Source: Alteriqipengyuania abyssalis (GTDB lineage Bacteria > Pseudomonadota > Alphaproteobacteria > Sphingomonadales > Sphingomonadaceae). Taken from it: a stretch of 64,000 nt of DNA. Position 1 is the first letter of the stretch; every line of letters starts with the position of its first letter. The stretch spans positions 558,001-622,000 of the forward strand of contig NZ_JAHWXP010000001.1 of assembly GCF_019857185.1 (NCBI RefSeq), read 5' to 3'. Below are positions 35,434 through 45,407 of the stretch, piece after piece. Under the pieces are notes generated by a model. The model worked only from the letters and a program-made list of their open reading frames with translations, had not been told where the DNA came from and did no database searches. Position numbers and translations under genes: made by a program.

Positions 35434-37686
35434 TCAGCCCTCCATCCACTCCTGGAAGAACGCCTCGTTCGCGGCGCGCAGCTCGTCCACCTCCACGCCC
35501 AGCAGGCTGTCGCCGCCGACCGTGCCCAGACGCCGGAAGCCGACCAGCGCGGCGGCTTCGCTCTCGGGGCCCTCGGCGACGATCGCGTTGAACGCTTCGA
35601 CCTTGTCCGGGCTGACGGTGACGACGTAGCGGCTCTGGTCCTCGCCGAACCACCACTGCGCAGGCGTATAGGCATCGTTTGCGGTGACCTCCGCGCCGAT
35701 ATTGCCCGCCAGAGCCATTTCGGCCAGCGTCACGGCGAGCCCGCCGTCCGAGCAGTCGTGCACCGCGCTCAGCAGGCCTTCCTCGATCAGCCGCAGCACG
35801 ATCTCACCCGCACCGCGCTCTGCGAGCAGGTCGACCGGCGGCGCGCGGCCTTCGTCGCGGCCGTGAATCTCCTTGAGCCACAGCGACTTGCCAAGGTGCG
35901 AGCGGACCGGATCGGGCTTGGCCCAGAACTCGGGCGCGATCAGGTAGATCGCATCGCCTTCGCCCTTGAAACCGATGCTGGTGAGGGTGTCGTAATCCGC
36001 GACCAGCCCGACCCCGCCGATGGCCGGGGTGGGGAGGATCGCCGAGCCGCCGCCGGTCGCCTTGCTTTCATTGTAGAGCGACACGTTGCCGCTCACGACC
36101 GGGAAGTCGAGCGTGCGGCACGCCTCGCCCATGCCATCGAGCGCATGGACGATCTGGGCCATGATCTCGGGCCGCTGGGGGTTGGCGAAGTTGAGGCAGT
36201 TGGTGATCGCGAGCGGCTTCGCGCCCACCGCGCACAGGTTGCGGTAAGCCTCAGCCACCGCCTGTTTGCCGCCTTCGTAGGGGTCGGCATGGACATAGCG
36301 CGGGGTGCAATCGGTGCTGATCGCGAGCGCCTTCTTCGTCCCGTGCACGCGCACCACGCCCGCATCGCCGCCGGTCTGCAGCGTGTCGGCACCCACCTGA
36401 CGGTCGTATTGTTCGAAGATCCACCGGCGCGAGGCGAGGGCGGGGCTGCCCATCAGTTTGAGCAGGTCGGCCCCGACATCAGCGCTGTCTGGCACGTTCT
36501 TCATGGGCGTGATCTTCGCCCACTGCGTGTATTCCTCGCGGCTGAGGTAGGGCCGGTCGTAGAGCGGCGCATCGTCGGCTAACGGGCCGAGCGGAATGTC
36601 GCACACGGTCTCGCCTTCGAAATCGAGGACCATGCGGCCCGTATCGGTCACTTCGCCGATGACCGCGAAGTCCAGTTCCCACTTCTCGAAGATGGCGCGG
36701 GCTTGTGGCTCGCGGCCGGGCTTGAGGACCATAAGCATCCGCTCCTGGCTCTCGCTCAGCATCATTTCGTAAGGGGTCATCCCCTCTTCGCGCTGGGGCA
36801 CGTCGTCCATCTTGAGGCGGATGCCGACGCCTCCATTGGACGCCATCTCGACGCTGGAGGAGGTCAGCCCCGCCGCGCCCATATCCTGAATCGCGACGAT
36901 TGCGTCGGTCGCCATCAGTTCGAGGCACGCCTCGATCAGCAGCTTTTCCGTGAAGGGGTCGCCGACCTGCACGGTGGGGCGCTTGGCCTCGGCGTCTTCC
37001 TCGAAATCCGCGCTCGCCATAGTCGCGCCGTGAATCCCGTCGCGCCCGGTCTTGGAGCCAACATAGACGATCGGATTGCCCACGCCGGTGGCGGCGGAAT
37101 AGAAGATCTTGTCCGCGTCCGCGACGCCGACGGTCATCGCGTTGACGAGGATATTGCCGTCATAGGCCGGGTCGAAATTGGTCTCGCCGGCGACGGTCGG
37201 CACGCCCACGCAATTGCCGTAGCCGCCGATCCCCGCGACCACGCCTTGCACCAAATGCTTCATCTTCGGATGGTCGGGCCGCCCGAAGCGCAGCGCGTTG
37301 GCGTTTGCCACTGGCCGCGCACCCATGGTGAAGACATCGCGAAGGATGCCCCCAACGCCGGTCGCCGCGCCCTGATAGGGTTCGATATACGACGGGTGGT
37401 TGTGCGACTCCATCTTGAAGATCGCGGCCTGACCGTCGCCGATGTCGATCACGCCCGCATTCTCACCCGGGCCGCAGATCACCCACTCGGCCTCGGTCGG
37501 CAGCTTCTTGAGGTGCAGGCGCGAGGACTTGTACGAGCAATGCTCGCTCCACATCACCGAGAAGATGCCGAGTTCGAGGAGGTTGGGCTCCCGGCCCAGC
37601 GCGTTAAGGACGCGCTCGTATTCCTCGGGGCTCAGCCCGTGCTGTTCGACGACTTCGGGGGTGATCTGGGATGCGTTGGTAGCCAT
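35434..37686 (-). CDS. purL: Phosphoribosylformylglycinamidine synthase subunit PurL (small type)
   Basis: Fourth step of purine synthesis, converting FGAR to FGAM with ATP and ammonia. At 750 residues this is the small PurL that needs separate PurS and PurQ subunits; those genes are not in the window. Landmarks are the [11 protein letters not shown] region, [21 protein letters not shown], and [16 protein letters not shown]. The start at 37686 is the only ATG before the first family-like residues. The DUF3052 gene follows directly. Confidence 0.97.
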   Translation of the reverse strand: MATNASQITPEVVEQHGLSPEEYERVLNALGREPNLLELGIFSVMWSEHCSYKSSRLHLKKLPTEAEWVICGPGENAGVIDIGDGQAAIFKMESHNHPSYIEPYQGAATGVGGILRDVFTMGARPVANANALRFGRPDHPKMKHLVQGVVAGIGGYGNCVGVPTVAGETNFDPAYDGNILVNAMTVGVADADKIFYSAATGVGNPIVYVGSKTGRDGIHGATMASADFEEDAEAKRPTVQVGDPFTEKLLIEACLELMATDAIVAIQDMGAAGLTSSSVEMASNGGVGIRLKMDDVPQREEGMTPYEMMLSESQERMLMVLKPGREPQARAIFEKWELDFAVIGEVTDTGRMVLDFEGETVCDIPLGPLADDAPLYDRPYLSREEYTQWAKITPMKNVPDSADVGADLLKLMGSPALASRRWIFEQYDRQVGADTLQTGGDAGVVRVHGTKKALAISTDCTPRYVHADPYEGGKQAVAEAYRNLCAVGAKPLAITNCLNFANPQRPEIMAQIVHALDGMGEACRTLDFPVVSGNVSLYNESKATGGGSAILPTPAIGGVGLVADYDTLTSIGFKGEGDAIYLIAPEFWAKPDPVRSHLGKSLWLKEIHGRDEGRAPPVDLLAERGAGEIVLRLIEEGLLSAVHDCSDGGLAVTLAEMALAGNIGAEVTANDAYTPAQWWFGEDQSRYVVTVSPDKVEAFNAIVAEGPESEAAALVGFRRLGTVGGDSLLGVEVDELRAANEAFFQEWMEG

Positions 37687-37730
37687 GCGGGCGCGCTTAA
37701 ACCGCTCCGCGTGCCAGCGCCAGTCCTACG

Positions 37731-38378
37731 CTATCGTTTCGCACGCCGCGTGTGGCCCAGCCACCATGCGCCAAGCGTGGCGAGCGCGTAGGCGACAAAC
37801 GCGGTGATCGAGATCGCGGGCGTCACCGCCTCCGGCTCCGGCCCGAACCAGTTGACCGCCTGCAATCCCAGCAGCAGCACGCCGAGCACGATCGCAGGCC
37901 CCGCGGGGCCGCGCGTGCGGGAGAGGAAAAATGCCAGCGCGCCGAAGGTCAGCGCCAGTTCCAGCGGCATTTCCACCGACGGATAGTTCCACAGGCCGAG
38001 GCCCAGCTTGGGCGGATGGCCTGCCAGTGTCAGGTCTGGGCGATGGACGAGCAGATCGAGCAGCCAGTGGGATAGTACCACACAGCCCGCCAGCACGCTC
38101 GCCAACCGGTCGCGCGTGACCAGCCATGCAAGCACTGCAAAGCCTACCGCGAACCCCGCGCTGCCCAGCAGGCTGTGCGTATAGGGCATGTGGTAGAGGT
38201 CCATCGGGTTCATCGCGGTGATCCCGGGGGAGACCCGCATGTCCTCGATCCCCAGCAGCAGGAAAGCGAAGAACGCCCAGTCGACCGCCTGCGCCGCGAT
38301 GAAATACAGCGCCAGCCGGGGGCGCTTCGGCGTCAGCGCCGCGGCCACGAATGCGGGCGCGAAATGACCGATGAACAT
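37731..38378 (-). CDS. Integral membrane protein, YdjM/metal-dependent hydrolase-like
   Basis: A 215-residue protein with six or so hydrophobic segments, beginning MFIGHFAPAFVAAAL. The conserved His/Asp residues (IGHF, YTHSLLGS, SHWLLDLLVHRPDL) fit the family of membrane-bound proteins annotated as putative metal-dependent hydrolases. The activity is unproven. The start at 38378 has GGGGAAG about 9 bases upstream; longer frame residues are not membrane-like. Divergent from xseB with 71 bp between starts. Confidence 0.75.
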   Translation of the reverse strand: MFIGHFAPAFVAAALTPKRPRLALYFIAAQAVDWAFFAFLLLGIEDMRVSPGITAMNPMDLYHMPYTHSLLGSAGFAVGFAVLAWLVTRDRLASVLAGCVVLSHWLLDLLVHRPDLTLAGHPPKLGLGLWNYPSVEMPLELALTFGALAFFLSRTRGPAGPAIVLGVLLLGLQAVNWFGPEPEAVTPAISITAFVAYALATLGAWWLGHTRRAKR

Positions 38379-38449
38379 GTGCTTTCTTCCCCAAACCCCG
38401 CGTGCGCTTGCTTGACCCGGCTTCGGCGGGGCGTCAATGCTCGCCCGCG

Positions 38450-38701
38450 ATGGCAGAGGATCCACAGAACATTTCCGACATGAGCTTCGAGGAAGCTCTC
38501 AGGGCGCTCCAGCAGGTCGTGCGCCAGCTGGAAGACGGGGAGGTGCCGCTCGACCAGTCGATCGCGCTGTACGAACGCGGCGAGAAGCTGCGCGCGGCGT
38601 GTCAGGCGCGGCTCGACGCGGCGCAGGCCCGGATCGAGGCGATCGTGCTCGATGCGAAGGGCCAGCCGAGCGGGACGAAGCCGTTCGACGGCTCCGAATG
38701 A
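38450..38701 (+). CDS. xseB: Exodeoxyribonuclease VII small subunit
   Basis: The small subunit of ExoVII, a single-stranded DNA nuclease of mismatch repair and damage tolerance. The 83-residue helical protein shows SFEEALRALQQVVRQLEDGEVPLDQSI and YERGEKLRAACQARLDAAQ, the standard coiled family pattern. The large subunit gene xseA is not nearby. It overlaps ispA by four bases (ATGA), the usual alphaproteobacterial arrangement. Confidence 0.95.
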   Translation: MAEDPQNISDMSFEEALRALQQVVRQLEDGEVPLDQSIALYERGEKLRAACQARLDAAQARIEAIVLDAKGQPSGTKPFDGSE

Positions 38702-39624
38702 CGCAGGCTTCCGAAATGGATTTCGAGGATACCCACGGCGCCCGGCTCAAGATGGCACTCGCCACGATCCGCACGGATGTGGACGATGCATTCGACGCCT
38801 TGCTCCCGGTGCCCGGCGATACCCGTGCCCCGCTGGTGGAGGCGATGCGTCACGCAGCGATCGGCGGGGGCAAGCGGGTGCGCCCGCTGCTGCTGGTGGC
38901 GACCTCGACGATGCTCGGCGTGTCGCGCGAAGCGGCGGTGCTGGCGGGTACGGCGGTCGAAGCGATCCACGTCTATTCGCTGATCCACGACGATCTGCCG
39001 TGCATGGATGATGACGACATGCGCCGCGGCAAACCGACCGTGCACAAGGCATTCGACGAAGCGACGGCGGTGCTGGCAGGCGATGCGCTGCATGCGCTCG
39101 CGTTCGATATTCTGACCGACAGTTCGGTGAGCAGCGATCCCTTCATCCAGGCCGAACTGGTCCGCTGCCTAGCGCAGGCGAGCGGGATGAGCGGTATGGC
39201 CGGCGGGCAGGCGATGGACATGGCCGCCGACAGCGCGACCTACGATCTGCCCACGATCACCCGCCTGCAACAGCTGAAGACCGGCGCGCTGCTGACCGCG
39301 AGCGTGGAGATGGGCGCGATCCTTGCGCGTGTGCCGCACGATGCGCGCGGGCACCTGATCGCCTATGCGCGCGACATCGGCCTCGCCTTCCAGATCGCCG
39401 ACGATCTGCTCGATCACGAGGGTGACGAGGACAAGGCGGGCAAGGCGCTGCGCAAAGACGACGAACAGGGCAAGCAGACCTTCGTCACCCTGATGGGTGC
39501 CGAGGGCGCGCGCGCGCAGGCGAAGGCTCTGGTCGAACAGGCCTGCGGACATTTGGCCCATTACGGTGAGGATGCAGGCGTGCTCTGCGACCTTGCGCGA
39601 TATATTGTGGAGCGGGATCGTTGA
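38698..39624 (+). CDS. ispA: Farnesyl diphosphate synthase-type polyprenyl synthetase
   Basis: Builds C15 (or longer) isoprenyl diphosphates from IPP and DMAPP for quinones and membrane carriers. The 308-residue protein contains both Asp-rich motifs, DDLPCMDDDDMRRGKP and DDLLDHEG, plus GGGKRVRPLLL. The chain length is inferred from resemblance to short-chain IspA; geranylgeranyl synthase is an alternative. The ATG at 38698 overlaps the xseB stop, and the following coaD start overlaps its own stop. Confidence 0.94.
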   Translation: MTQASEMDFEDTHGARLKMALATIRTDVDDAFDALLPVPGDTRAPLVEAMRHAAIGGGKRVRPLLLVATSTMLGVSREAAVLAGTAVEAIHVYSLIHDDLPCMDDDDMRRGKPTVHKAFDEATAVLAGDALHALAFDILTDSSVSSDPFIQAELVRCLAQASGMSGMAGGQAMDMAADSATYDLPTITRLQQLKTGALLTASVEMGAILARVPHDARGHLIAYARDIGLAFQIADDLLDHEGDEDKAGKALRKDDEQGKQTFVTLMGAEGARAQAKALVEQACGHLAHYGEDAGVLCDLARYIVERDR

Positions 39625-40133
39625 GTGAGCGTATAGGCATCTACCCCGGCACCTTCGACCCGATTACGCGGGGGCACGCGGACATCATCCGCCGCGCCGC
39701 GCGGCTGGTCGACCGGCTGATCATCGGGGTCACCACCAACCCCTCGAAAAACCCGATGTTCGACACCGAGGAGCGCCTGGCGATGGTCAAGCGCGAGGTC
39801 GCGAACATGAACCTCGATAATGTCGAGGTGATTGGGTTCAACGCGCTGCTGATGAAGTTTGCCGAAGCGCAGGGGGCCAGCATGATCGTGCGCGGCCTGC
39901 GCGCAGTCGCGGACTTCGAATACGAATATCAGATGGCAGGCATGAACCAGCAGCTCGACGACGAGATCGAGACCGTGTTCCTGATGGCCGACGTCTCTCT
40001 GCAGCCGATCGCGTCCAAGCTGGTCAAGGAAATCGCGCTGTATGGCGGTGACATTTCCAACTTCGTCAGCCCGACCGTGCGTGACGATGTGGTCGCTCGG
40101 GTCGAGAAGATCGGCCTGAAGGGTGACTACTGA
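39621..40133 (+). CDS. coaD: Pantetheine-phosphate adenylyltransferase
   Basis: Fourth step of coenzyme A synthesis, joining ATP to phosphopantetheine. The 170-residue protein shows the nucleotidyltransferase motif YPGTFDPITRGH and the family's RGLRAVADFEYEYQMAGMN and SSKL-like region (IASKLVKEI). It uses a TTG start at 39621, whose bases overlap the ispA stop (TTGA); no ATG or GTG is in frame at this place and family members begin at exactly this residue. Confidence 0.95.
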   Translation: MSERIGIYPGTFDPITRGHADIIRRAARLVDRLIIGVTTNPSKNPMFDTEERLAMVKREVANMNLDNVEVIGFNALLMKFAEAQGASMIVRGLRAVADFEYEYQMAGMNQQLDDEIETVFLMADVSLQPIASKLVKEIALYGGDISNFVSPTVRDDVVARVEKIGLKGDY

Positions 40134-40223
40134 GAGCCGCCGGGCCGCAGCATTCGTTCATTGCACCGACAGCGCGCGCTTAGTATCGCCGCGCCATTCC
40201 TCCACAATTCGTTTGTGAGACAC

Positions 40224-40919
40224 ATGTTCAAGATCCTTCTCTCAGCCGTTGCCCTCTCCGCGATGGCCGCCACTCCGCTCGCCGCGCAGGATATCGACGC
40301 CGATGCGCCGCCGGCCCAGCGGCAGATGTCCGACTATGCGACGATCGACTACAATCTGCAGGAAGACCGGGAGAATATCCTGCTGCTCGACCTGTCGAAC
40401 GGCCAGCGGGTCGCGATCCGCCTGATGCCCGACTGGGCGCCGCACCATGTCGAGCGGGTCAAGACACTGGCGCGTGAAGGCTTTTACGACGGGGTGATCT
40501 TCCACCGCGTGATCGACGGGTTCATGGCGCAGACCGGCGATCCGACGGGCACGGGGCAGGGCGGGTCCGAGCTTCCCGACCTCAAGGCAGAATTCAACCC
40601 GATGCCGCACGTGCGCGGCACGGTGTCGATGGCCCGCGCGCAAGACGAGAACAGCGCCAACAGCCAGTTCTTCATCGTCTTCTATCCGCGTTTCAGCCTC
40701 GACAAGAAATACACCAATTTCGGCCGGGTCATCGCCGGGATGGGTGCGGTCGACGCGATCGTGCGCGGCGAGCCGCCCAGCAATCCGACCCGGATCGTGC
40801 AGGCTTCGATCGCAGCGGACAACCGCCCCGCGCCGAGCCCTGCGCAACTGGCCGCGCCCGCGAACACCGACGCGCGCACGATGAGCGTCGACGAGCTGAA
40901 CGCCCCGATCGGGGAGTGA
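40224..40919 (+). CDS. Exported cyclophilin-type peptidyl-prolyl isomerase
   Basis: A 231-residue periplasmic PPIase that speeds proline isomerisation in folding proteins. The signal peptide is MFKILLSAVALSAMAATPLA, with cleavage near AAQ. The cyclophilin core has FYDGVIFHRVIDGFMAQTGDP, GTVSMARAQDENSANSQFFI and NFGRVIAGM. The tail of about 35 residues is Pro/Ala-rich. The frame extends upstream to 40161, but 40224 gives the proper signal sequence. Confidence 0.93.
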   Translation: MFKILLSAVALSAMAATPLAAQDIDADAPPAQRQMSDYATIDYNLQEDRENILLLDLSNGQRVAIRLMPDWAPHHVERVKTLAREGFYDGVIFHRVIDGFMAQTGDPTGTGQGGSELPDLKAEFNPMPHVRGTVSMARAQDENSANSQFFIVFYPRFSLDKKYTNFGRVIAGMGAVDAIVRGEPPSNPTRIVQASIAADNRPAPSPAQLAAPANTDARTMSVDELNAPIGE

Positions 40920-40959
40920 CCCGATCGCTTCGACGCGCTAGCGGCAGCCCCCATGCGCG

Positions 40960-40981
40960 CCCTTCGACAAGCTCAGGATGA
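40960..40981. repeat. Fragment of a dispersed CCCTTCGACAAGCTCAG repeat
   Basis: CCCTTCGACAAGCTCAGGATGA just before queA matches a short sequence seen repeatedly in sphingomonad intergenic regions. Only one arm is recognisable here and no hairpin forms, so the call rests on recognition. Confidence 0.4.
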
Positions 40982-40996
40982 TCGGGGTCGACTTTC

Positions 40997-42040
40997 ATGA
41001 AAGTCGATCTGTTCGATTTCGACCTCCCGCCGGAGAGGATTGCTCTTCGCCCCGTCGCCCCGCGCGACGCGGCGAAGATGCTGGTGGTGGACGGCGCTGC
41101 GCCGTTTGCCGACCGGCAGGTGCGCGACCTGCCGGACCTGCTGCGCGCAGGCGACGTGCTGGTGTTCAACGATACCCGCGTGATTCCCGCCCAGCTTGAA
41201 GGCGAGCGCATCCGCGAGGGCGCATCTGGCGCGGCGATCGGCGCAACGCTGCACAAGCGGATCGACGCGCGCCGCTGGCAGGCCTTCGTGCGCAACGCCA
41301 AGCGGCTGCGTGAGGGCGACACGATCCGGTTTCCCGATGGCGTCTCGGTGACCGCGGAAGCGCGGGCCGAGGATGGCAGCTGGACGCTGGCCTTCGCGGG
41401 TGATGAGCCGGTCGAGGAACTGCTCGCCCGGGCAGGCGCGATGCCCCTGCCGCCCTACATCGCGCAGCGCCGCGCGGCGGACGAGCGTGACGCGCAGGAC
41501 TATCAGACCCTGTTCGCGGACAAGGCCGGAGCGGTGGCCGCACCGACCGCGGCGCTCCATTTCACGCCCGAACTGGTCGAGCGGCTCGATGCGGCGGGGA
41601 TCGTGCGCGAAACGCTGACGCTGCATGTGGGCGCGGGCACCTTCCTGCCGGTGAAGGCGGATGACACCGCGCACCATAAGATGCACGCGGAGTGGGGCGA
41701 GATCACCGCAGAGGCAGCCGCACGCCTCAACGCCGCGCGCGCCGAGGGCCGCCGGGTGATTGCGGTCGGGACAACCAGCCTGCGCCTGCTCGAAAGCGCG
41801 GCAGACCAGAACCACACGATCCAGCCATTCGCCGGCGACACCGACATCTTCATCACGCCGGGCTACAAGTTTCGCGCGGTGGACGGGCTGATGACCAATT
41901 TCCACCTGCCCAAGTCGACGCTGATGATGCTGGTCAGCGCGCTGATGGGGCGCGAGCGGATGATGGAGGCCTACGCGTACGCGATCGCGCACGAATACCG
42001 CTTCTATTCCTACGGGGATTCCTCGCTGCTATTGCCGTGA
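40997..42040 (+). CDS. queA: S-adenosylmethionine:tRNA ribosyltransferase-isomerase
   Basis: Adds the cyclopentenediol precursor to 7-aminomethyl-7-deazaguanine in tRNA, making epoxyqueuosine. The 347-residue protein starts [19 protein letters not shown] and has [23 protein letters not shown] and [11 protein letters not shown]. The ribosome binding site is weak; ATG 40997 fits the family start. tgt, the partner enzyme for tRNA-guanine exchange, lies 4 kb downstream on the same strand. Confidence 0.97.
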   Translation: MKVDLFDFDLPPERIALRPVAPRDAAKMLVVDGAAPFADRQVRDLPDLLRAGDVLVFNDTRVIPAQLEGERIREGASGAAIGATLHKRIDARRWQAFVRNAKRLREGDTIRFPDGVSVTAEARAEDGSWTLAFAGDEPVEELLARAGAMPLPPYIAQRRAADERDAQDYQTLFADKAGAVAAPTAALHFTPELVERLDAAGIVRETLTLHVGAGTFLPVKADDTAHHKMHAEWGEITAEAAARLNAARAEGRRVIAVGTTSLRLLESAADQNHTIQPFAGDTDIFITPGYKFRAVDGLMTNFHLPKSTLMMLVSALMGRERMMEAYAYAIAHEYRFYSYGDSSLLLP

Positions 42041-42042
42041 CC

Positions 42043-42663
42043 ATGGCGGAAAGAGAGCTCCCCATCCATCACCGCGCCACCGATCCGGGTGGAAGGGTCT
42101 GGAGCTTCGGTAGCGTGACCTGGGTCCATTGCCCCGAATGCGACCATGCGGCGAAAAGCACGGGCAGCAGCGTGTCCTGCGCCCACTGTGGATATGCCAC
42201 TATTCCGAGCTTGAAGCCCTACAGCGACAAGTGGGCCTATCCGACCTCTTCCAACCCTCGCTGCAGCCATTGCGGCAACCCCCTCGACAGGCGCGACCGC
42301 CCGACCGCGCGTCACAAAGAAGGCAAGCTGTTCGTGAGCATCCGCTGCGACCATTGCGACGAGACGGAGGATTATCCTGCATCGCCCGGCTCCGACCCGG
42401 CAGCCAGTCGACCCTACCGCCTGCTCCGCCGGTACCTCGAGACACAGGTCGGCGGCGAAACGCTGTGGGTGAACAATCTCGTCCATCTCGATGCGCTGGA
42501 GGACTGGCTTGGCGCAAAGGTGCGCGAGCGTGGCCCGCAGCCCGGCCTCACCATGATGGCCAAGCTGCCGCGCTGGATGAAGGCATCTACCAATCGCGCC
42601 AAGGTGTTACGCGGACTGGCGCAATTGCGCGAGCGTGCCGAACAGGCAGGGATCGACGAATAG
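42043..42663 (+). CDS. Zinc-ribbon protein of unknown function
   Basis: A 206-residue protein with four CxxC knuckles: CPEC (about 29-32), CAHC (46-49), CSHC (about 71-74) and CDHC (about 101-104), predicted to bind two zinc ions. The C-terminal half (LLRRYLETQVGGETLWVNNLVHLDALEDWL) is helical and repeats a form seen in sphingomonad proteins of unknown function. The start could be GTG 42037, which overlaps the queA stop as GTGA, or ATG 42043; the latter is used. Function unknown; co-transcription with queA is likely. Confidence 0.75.
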   Translation: MAERELPIHHRATDPGGRVWSFGSVTWVHCPECDHAAKSTGSSVSCAHCGYATIPSLKPYSDKWAYPTSSNPRCSHCGNPLDRRDRPTARHKEGKLFVSIRCDHCDETEDYPASPGSDPAASRPYRLLRRYLETQVGGETLWVNNLVHLDALEDWLGAKVRERGPQPGLTMMAKLPRWMKASTNRAKVLRGLAQLRERAEQAGIDE

Positions 42664-42723
42664 GCGACCAATTCGTCGCCGGGCTCTCTTGTAATACCTG
42701 CGCCTTGCGCCAAATAGTCGCGC

Positions 42724-43671
42724 ATGCCTGAACCGATCCTAGAGCTTGCCGGCCTCACAAAAGTGTTTCCCGGAGGGTTCAAGGCGCTCGACAATGTCGA
42801 TCTCACCATCAACCGCGGCGAGATTTTCGCGCTGCTCGGGCCCAACGGCGCGGGCAAGACCACGCTGATCGGCGCGGTGTGCGGATTGGTGCGACCGACA
42901 TCGGGTACGATCCGCGCGTTCGGTCAGGATACCAAAAGCGACTGGCGGCAGGCCCGCGCGCGCATCGGGCTGGTGCCGCAGGAACTGTCGACCGACATGT
43001 TCGAGCCGGTCCTGCATGCGGTCGAATATTCGCGCGGCCTGTTCGGCCTCGCGCCCGATCCCGCGCGGATCGAGGAAATCCTGCGCTCACTGAGCCTGTG
43101 GGACAAGCGCAACAACCGGATCATGGAGCTGTCCGGCGGGATGAAGCGGCGCGTGCTGATCGCCAAGGCAATGGCGCACGAGCCAGACCTGCTGTTCCTC
43201 GACGAGCCGACCGCGGGCGTCGATGTCGAACTGCGCAAGGACATGTGGCACCAGATCGACGCGATGCGCGCGCGCGGTGTCACCGTGATCCTGACCACGC
43301 ATTATATCGAGGAAGCCGAGGAAATGGCCGACCGGGTCGGCATCATCCGCGGCGGCAAGATCCTGATGGTGGACCAGAAGGACGCGATGATGGCCCGGCT
43401 CGGGCGGACCGAGGCGCATGTAATGCTGGCACAGCCGCTCGACACACTTCCGCCCGCAATCGCCGCCTTCCCGGTCGAGCTGAAGGAGGGCGGACGTTCC
43501 CTTTGCTATCGCGGCGGCGACGGCACGGGCAAGGGCCGCGAGGAAGTTGCCGAGCTGACCAAGGCGCTGATCGCGAGCGGGATCGACTATGTCGGCATCG
43601 ATGTGCGCGAAAGCAGCCTGGAGGACATCTTCGTCTCCCTGCTGGGCGATGAAGAGGAGCAGGCGGCATGA
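42724..43671 (+). CDS. ABC-2 type transporter, ATP-binding protein
   Basis: The ATPase of an ABC-2-type exporter. The 315-residue protein has Walker A GPNGAGKT, signature LSGGMKRR and Walker B LLFLDEPTAGVD, and a C-terminal extension (about 230-315) typical of the DrrA/NodI-like group. The transported molecule cannot be read from the sequence. The permease gene follows with a four-base overlap (ATGA). Confidence 0.92.
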   Translation: MPEPILELAGLTKVFPGGFKALDNVDLTINRGEIFALLGPNGAGKTTLIGAVCGLVRPTSGTIRAFGQDTKSDWRQARARIGLVPQELSTDMFEPVLHAVEYSRGLFGLAPDPARIEEILRSLSLWDKRNNRIMELSGGMKRRVLIAKAMAHEPDLLFLDEPTAGVDVELRKDMWHQIDAMRARGVTVILTTHYIEEAEEMADRVGIIRGGKILMVDQKDAMMARLGRTEAHVMLAQPLDTLPPAIAAFPVELKEGGRSLCYRGGDGTGKGREEVAELTKALIASGIDYVGIDVRESSLEDIFVSLLGDEEEQAA

Positions 43672-44435
43672 GCTTCAACGCGCGTTCCGCCTGGTCGATC
43701 TACCGGCGCGAGCTGTGGCGCTTCCTGCGCACGGCGTTTCAGTCGGTGCTTGCACCCGTGCTCACCACCTCGCTCTATATCCTCGTCTTCGGCAGCGCGA
43801 TCGGCAACCGGATGCCTGACGTGGGCTCCGTCGATTACGGCGCGTTCATCATTCCCGGCCTGCTGATGCTGACGCTGCTGGGCGAGACGACCAGCAATTC
43901 CAGCTTCGGCATCTACATGCCGCGCTTCACCGGTACGATCTACGAACTGCTGAGCGCGCCCGTGGGCGTGGCGGAAACGCTGGCCGGCTTCGTCGGCGCT
44001 GCGGCCACCAAGAGCCTGATACTGGCGGCGATCATCCTCCTGACCGCGCGGATATTCGTGCCTTACGACATCGCGCATCCGGTATTCGCCTTCGTGTTCA
44101 TCCTGCTGGTCGCGGCCAGTTTCAGCCTGTTCGGCTTCATCCTGGGCATCTGGGCGGACAGTTTCGAAAAGCTGGGCATCATCCCGATGCTGATCCTGAC
44201 CCCGCTGACCTTCCTGGGTGGCACCTTCTATTCGATCGCGGACCTGCCCGCGCCGTGGAACACGGTCGCGCTGGCCAATCCGATCGTCTACCTCGTCAGC
44301 GGGCTACGCTGGACATTCTACGGCTCTGCCGATGTCAGTATCTGGGTATCGCTGGCGCTGACCCTGGCCTTCCTCGTGGCCTGTACAGCGATCATCGCAT
44401 ACATCTTCCGTACCGGGTGGCGGTTGCGCAACTGA
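43668..44435 (+). CDS. ABC-2 type transporter, permease protein
   Basis: A 255-residue inner-membrane protein with six hydrophobic segments, the partner of the preceding ATPase. It fits the ABC2_membrane family (FARSAWSIYRREL-like start, GGTFYSIADLPAPWNTVALANP near residue 185). Such pairs export lipids, polysaccharides or drugs; the substrate here is unknown. It is the last gene of the two-gene set; the next gene begins 19 bp later with its own signal peptide. Confidence 0.92.
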   Translation: MSFNARSAWSIYRRELWRFLRTAFQSVLAPVLTTSLYILVFGSAIGNRMPDVGSVDYGAFIIPGLLMLTLLGETTSNSSFGIYMPRFTGTIYELLSAPVGVAETLAGFVGAAATKSLILAAIILLTARIFVPYDIAHPVFAFVFILLVAASFSLFGFILGIWADSFEKLGIIPMLILTPLTFLGGTFYSIADLPAPWNTVALANPIVYLVSGLRWTFYGSADVSIWVSLALTLAFLVACTAIIAYIFRTGWRLRN

Positions 44436-44453
44436 CGCGTTAAGCGGCTTGCC

Positions 44454-45401
44454 ATGCCGACCAGAACGATCGCTGCCGCAGCGCTATGCGGCCTGTTTGC
44501 AACGCCCGCTCTCGCCGAAGTCCCGCCCGATGTGCAGGCGATGATCGACGCCGCCATCGCCACCGGCGACAAGGCGAAGGTGGAAACCGTGTTCGACCTG
44601 GCCAAGCAGACCCAGCCCGACCATGCCGAGGAGATCGAGGCACTGGCGGTCGCTTGGCGCGCCGATCAGGAAGAGGCCAAGCGGCTTGCCGAACAGCACA
44701 AGCAGGAAGAGATCCGCCAGGCCGGAATGCTCGACCTATGGTCCGGCGAAGGACAGGTCGGTGCCTTTTTGTCGACCGGCAACAGCGAGGATGCAGGCCT
44801 CTCGGTCGCGCTCAACCTCAAGCGCGAGGGGATCGACTGGACCCACGCGCTGCGTGCAAGCGCAGACTACCAGCGCTCCAACGGGGTGACGAGCCGGGAG
44901 CGCTATCTGGTCGCCTACGAACCGCGCTTCCAGATGGGGGAGAACCTGTTCGCCTATGGTCTTGCTCAGTACGAGCATGACAAGTTCCAGGGCTTCGACC
45001 ATCGCTACGCGGTTTCAGGAGGGATCGGTTACACGTTGCTCGATAGCGATTCCGCGACCCTCTCGATCAAGGCTGGCCCGGCCTATCGCGTGACGCAACG
45101 CACCGACGGCACCAGCGTCGACCGGATTGCCGGGCTGTTCGGGATGGACTTCGACTGGAAGCTTTCCGACCGTATCACCTTCACGCAGGACGCCAATGCC
45201 GTGGCCGAAACCGGGGCCGAGGCGCTGCTGATCGTGGACAGCGCGAACACGACGTTCAATCTGCTCAGCGGGATCGATTTCAAGGTCAGCGACCGGCTGC
45301 GCTCGCGCCTTTCCTATCAGCTGGAATACAACAGCAATGTCCGTGCCGACCAGAGCAGCACCGATACGCTTACCCGCTTCACACTGGTCTATGGTTTCTG
45401 A
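44454..45401 (+). CDS. DUF481 outer-membrane beta-barrel protein
   Basis: A 315-residue exported protein: signal peptide RTIAAAALCGLFATPALA, a helical, charged region (about 25-90, rich in Glu and Lys), then a DUF481 barrel of alternating strands from about residue 95 (GQVGAFLSTGNSEDAGLSVALN) to the terminal phenylalanine typical of outer-membrane proteins. It is probably a salt-stress-type porin relative; function unknown. It follows the ABC permease by 19 bp. Confidence 0.88.
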   Translation: MPTRTIAAAALCGLFATPALAEVPPDVQAMIDAAIATGDKAKVETVFDLAKQTQPDHAEEIEALAVAWRADQEEAKRLAEQHKQEEIRQAGMLDLWSGEGQVGAFLSTGNSEDAGLSVALNLKREGIDWTHALRASADYQRSNGVTSRERYLVAYEPRFQMGENLFAYGLAQYEHDKFQGFDHRYAVSGGIGYTLLDSDSATLSIKAGPAYRVTQRTDGTSVDRIAGLFGMDFDWKLSDRITFTQDANAVAETGAEALLIVDSANTTFNLLSGIDFKVSDRLRSRLSYQLEYNSNVRADQSSTDTLTRFTLVYGF

Positions 45402-45407
45402 ACACGC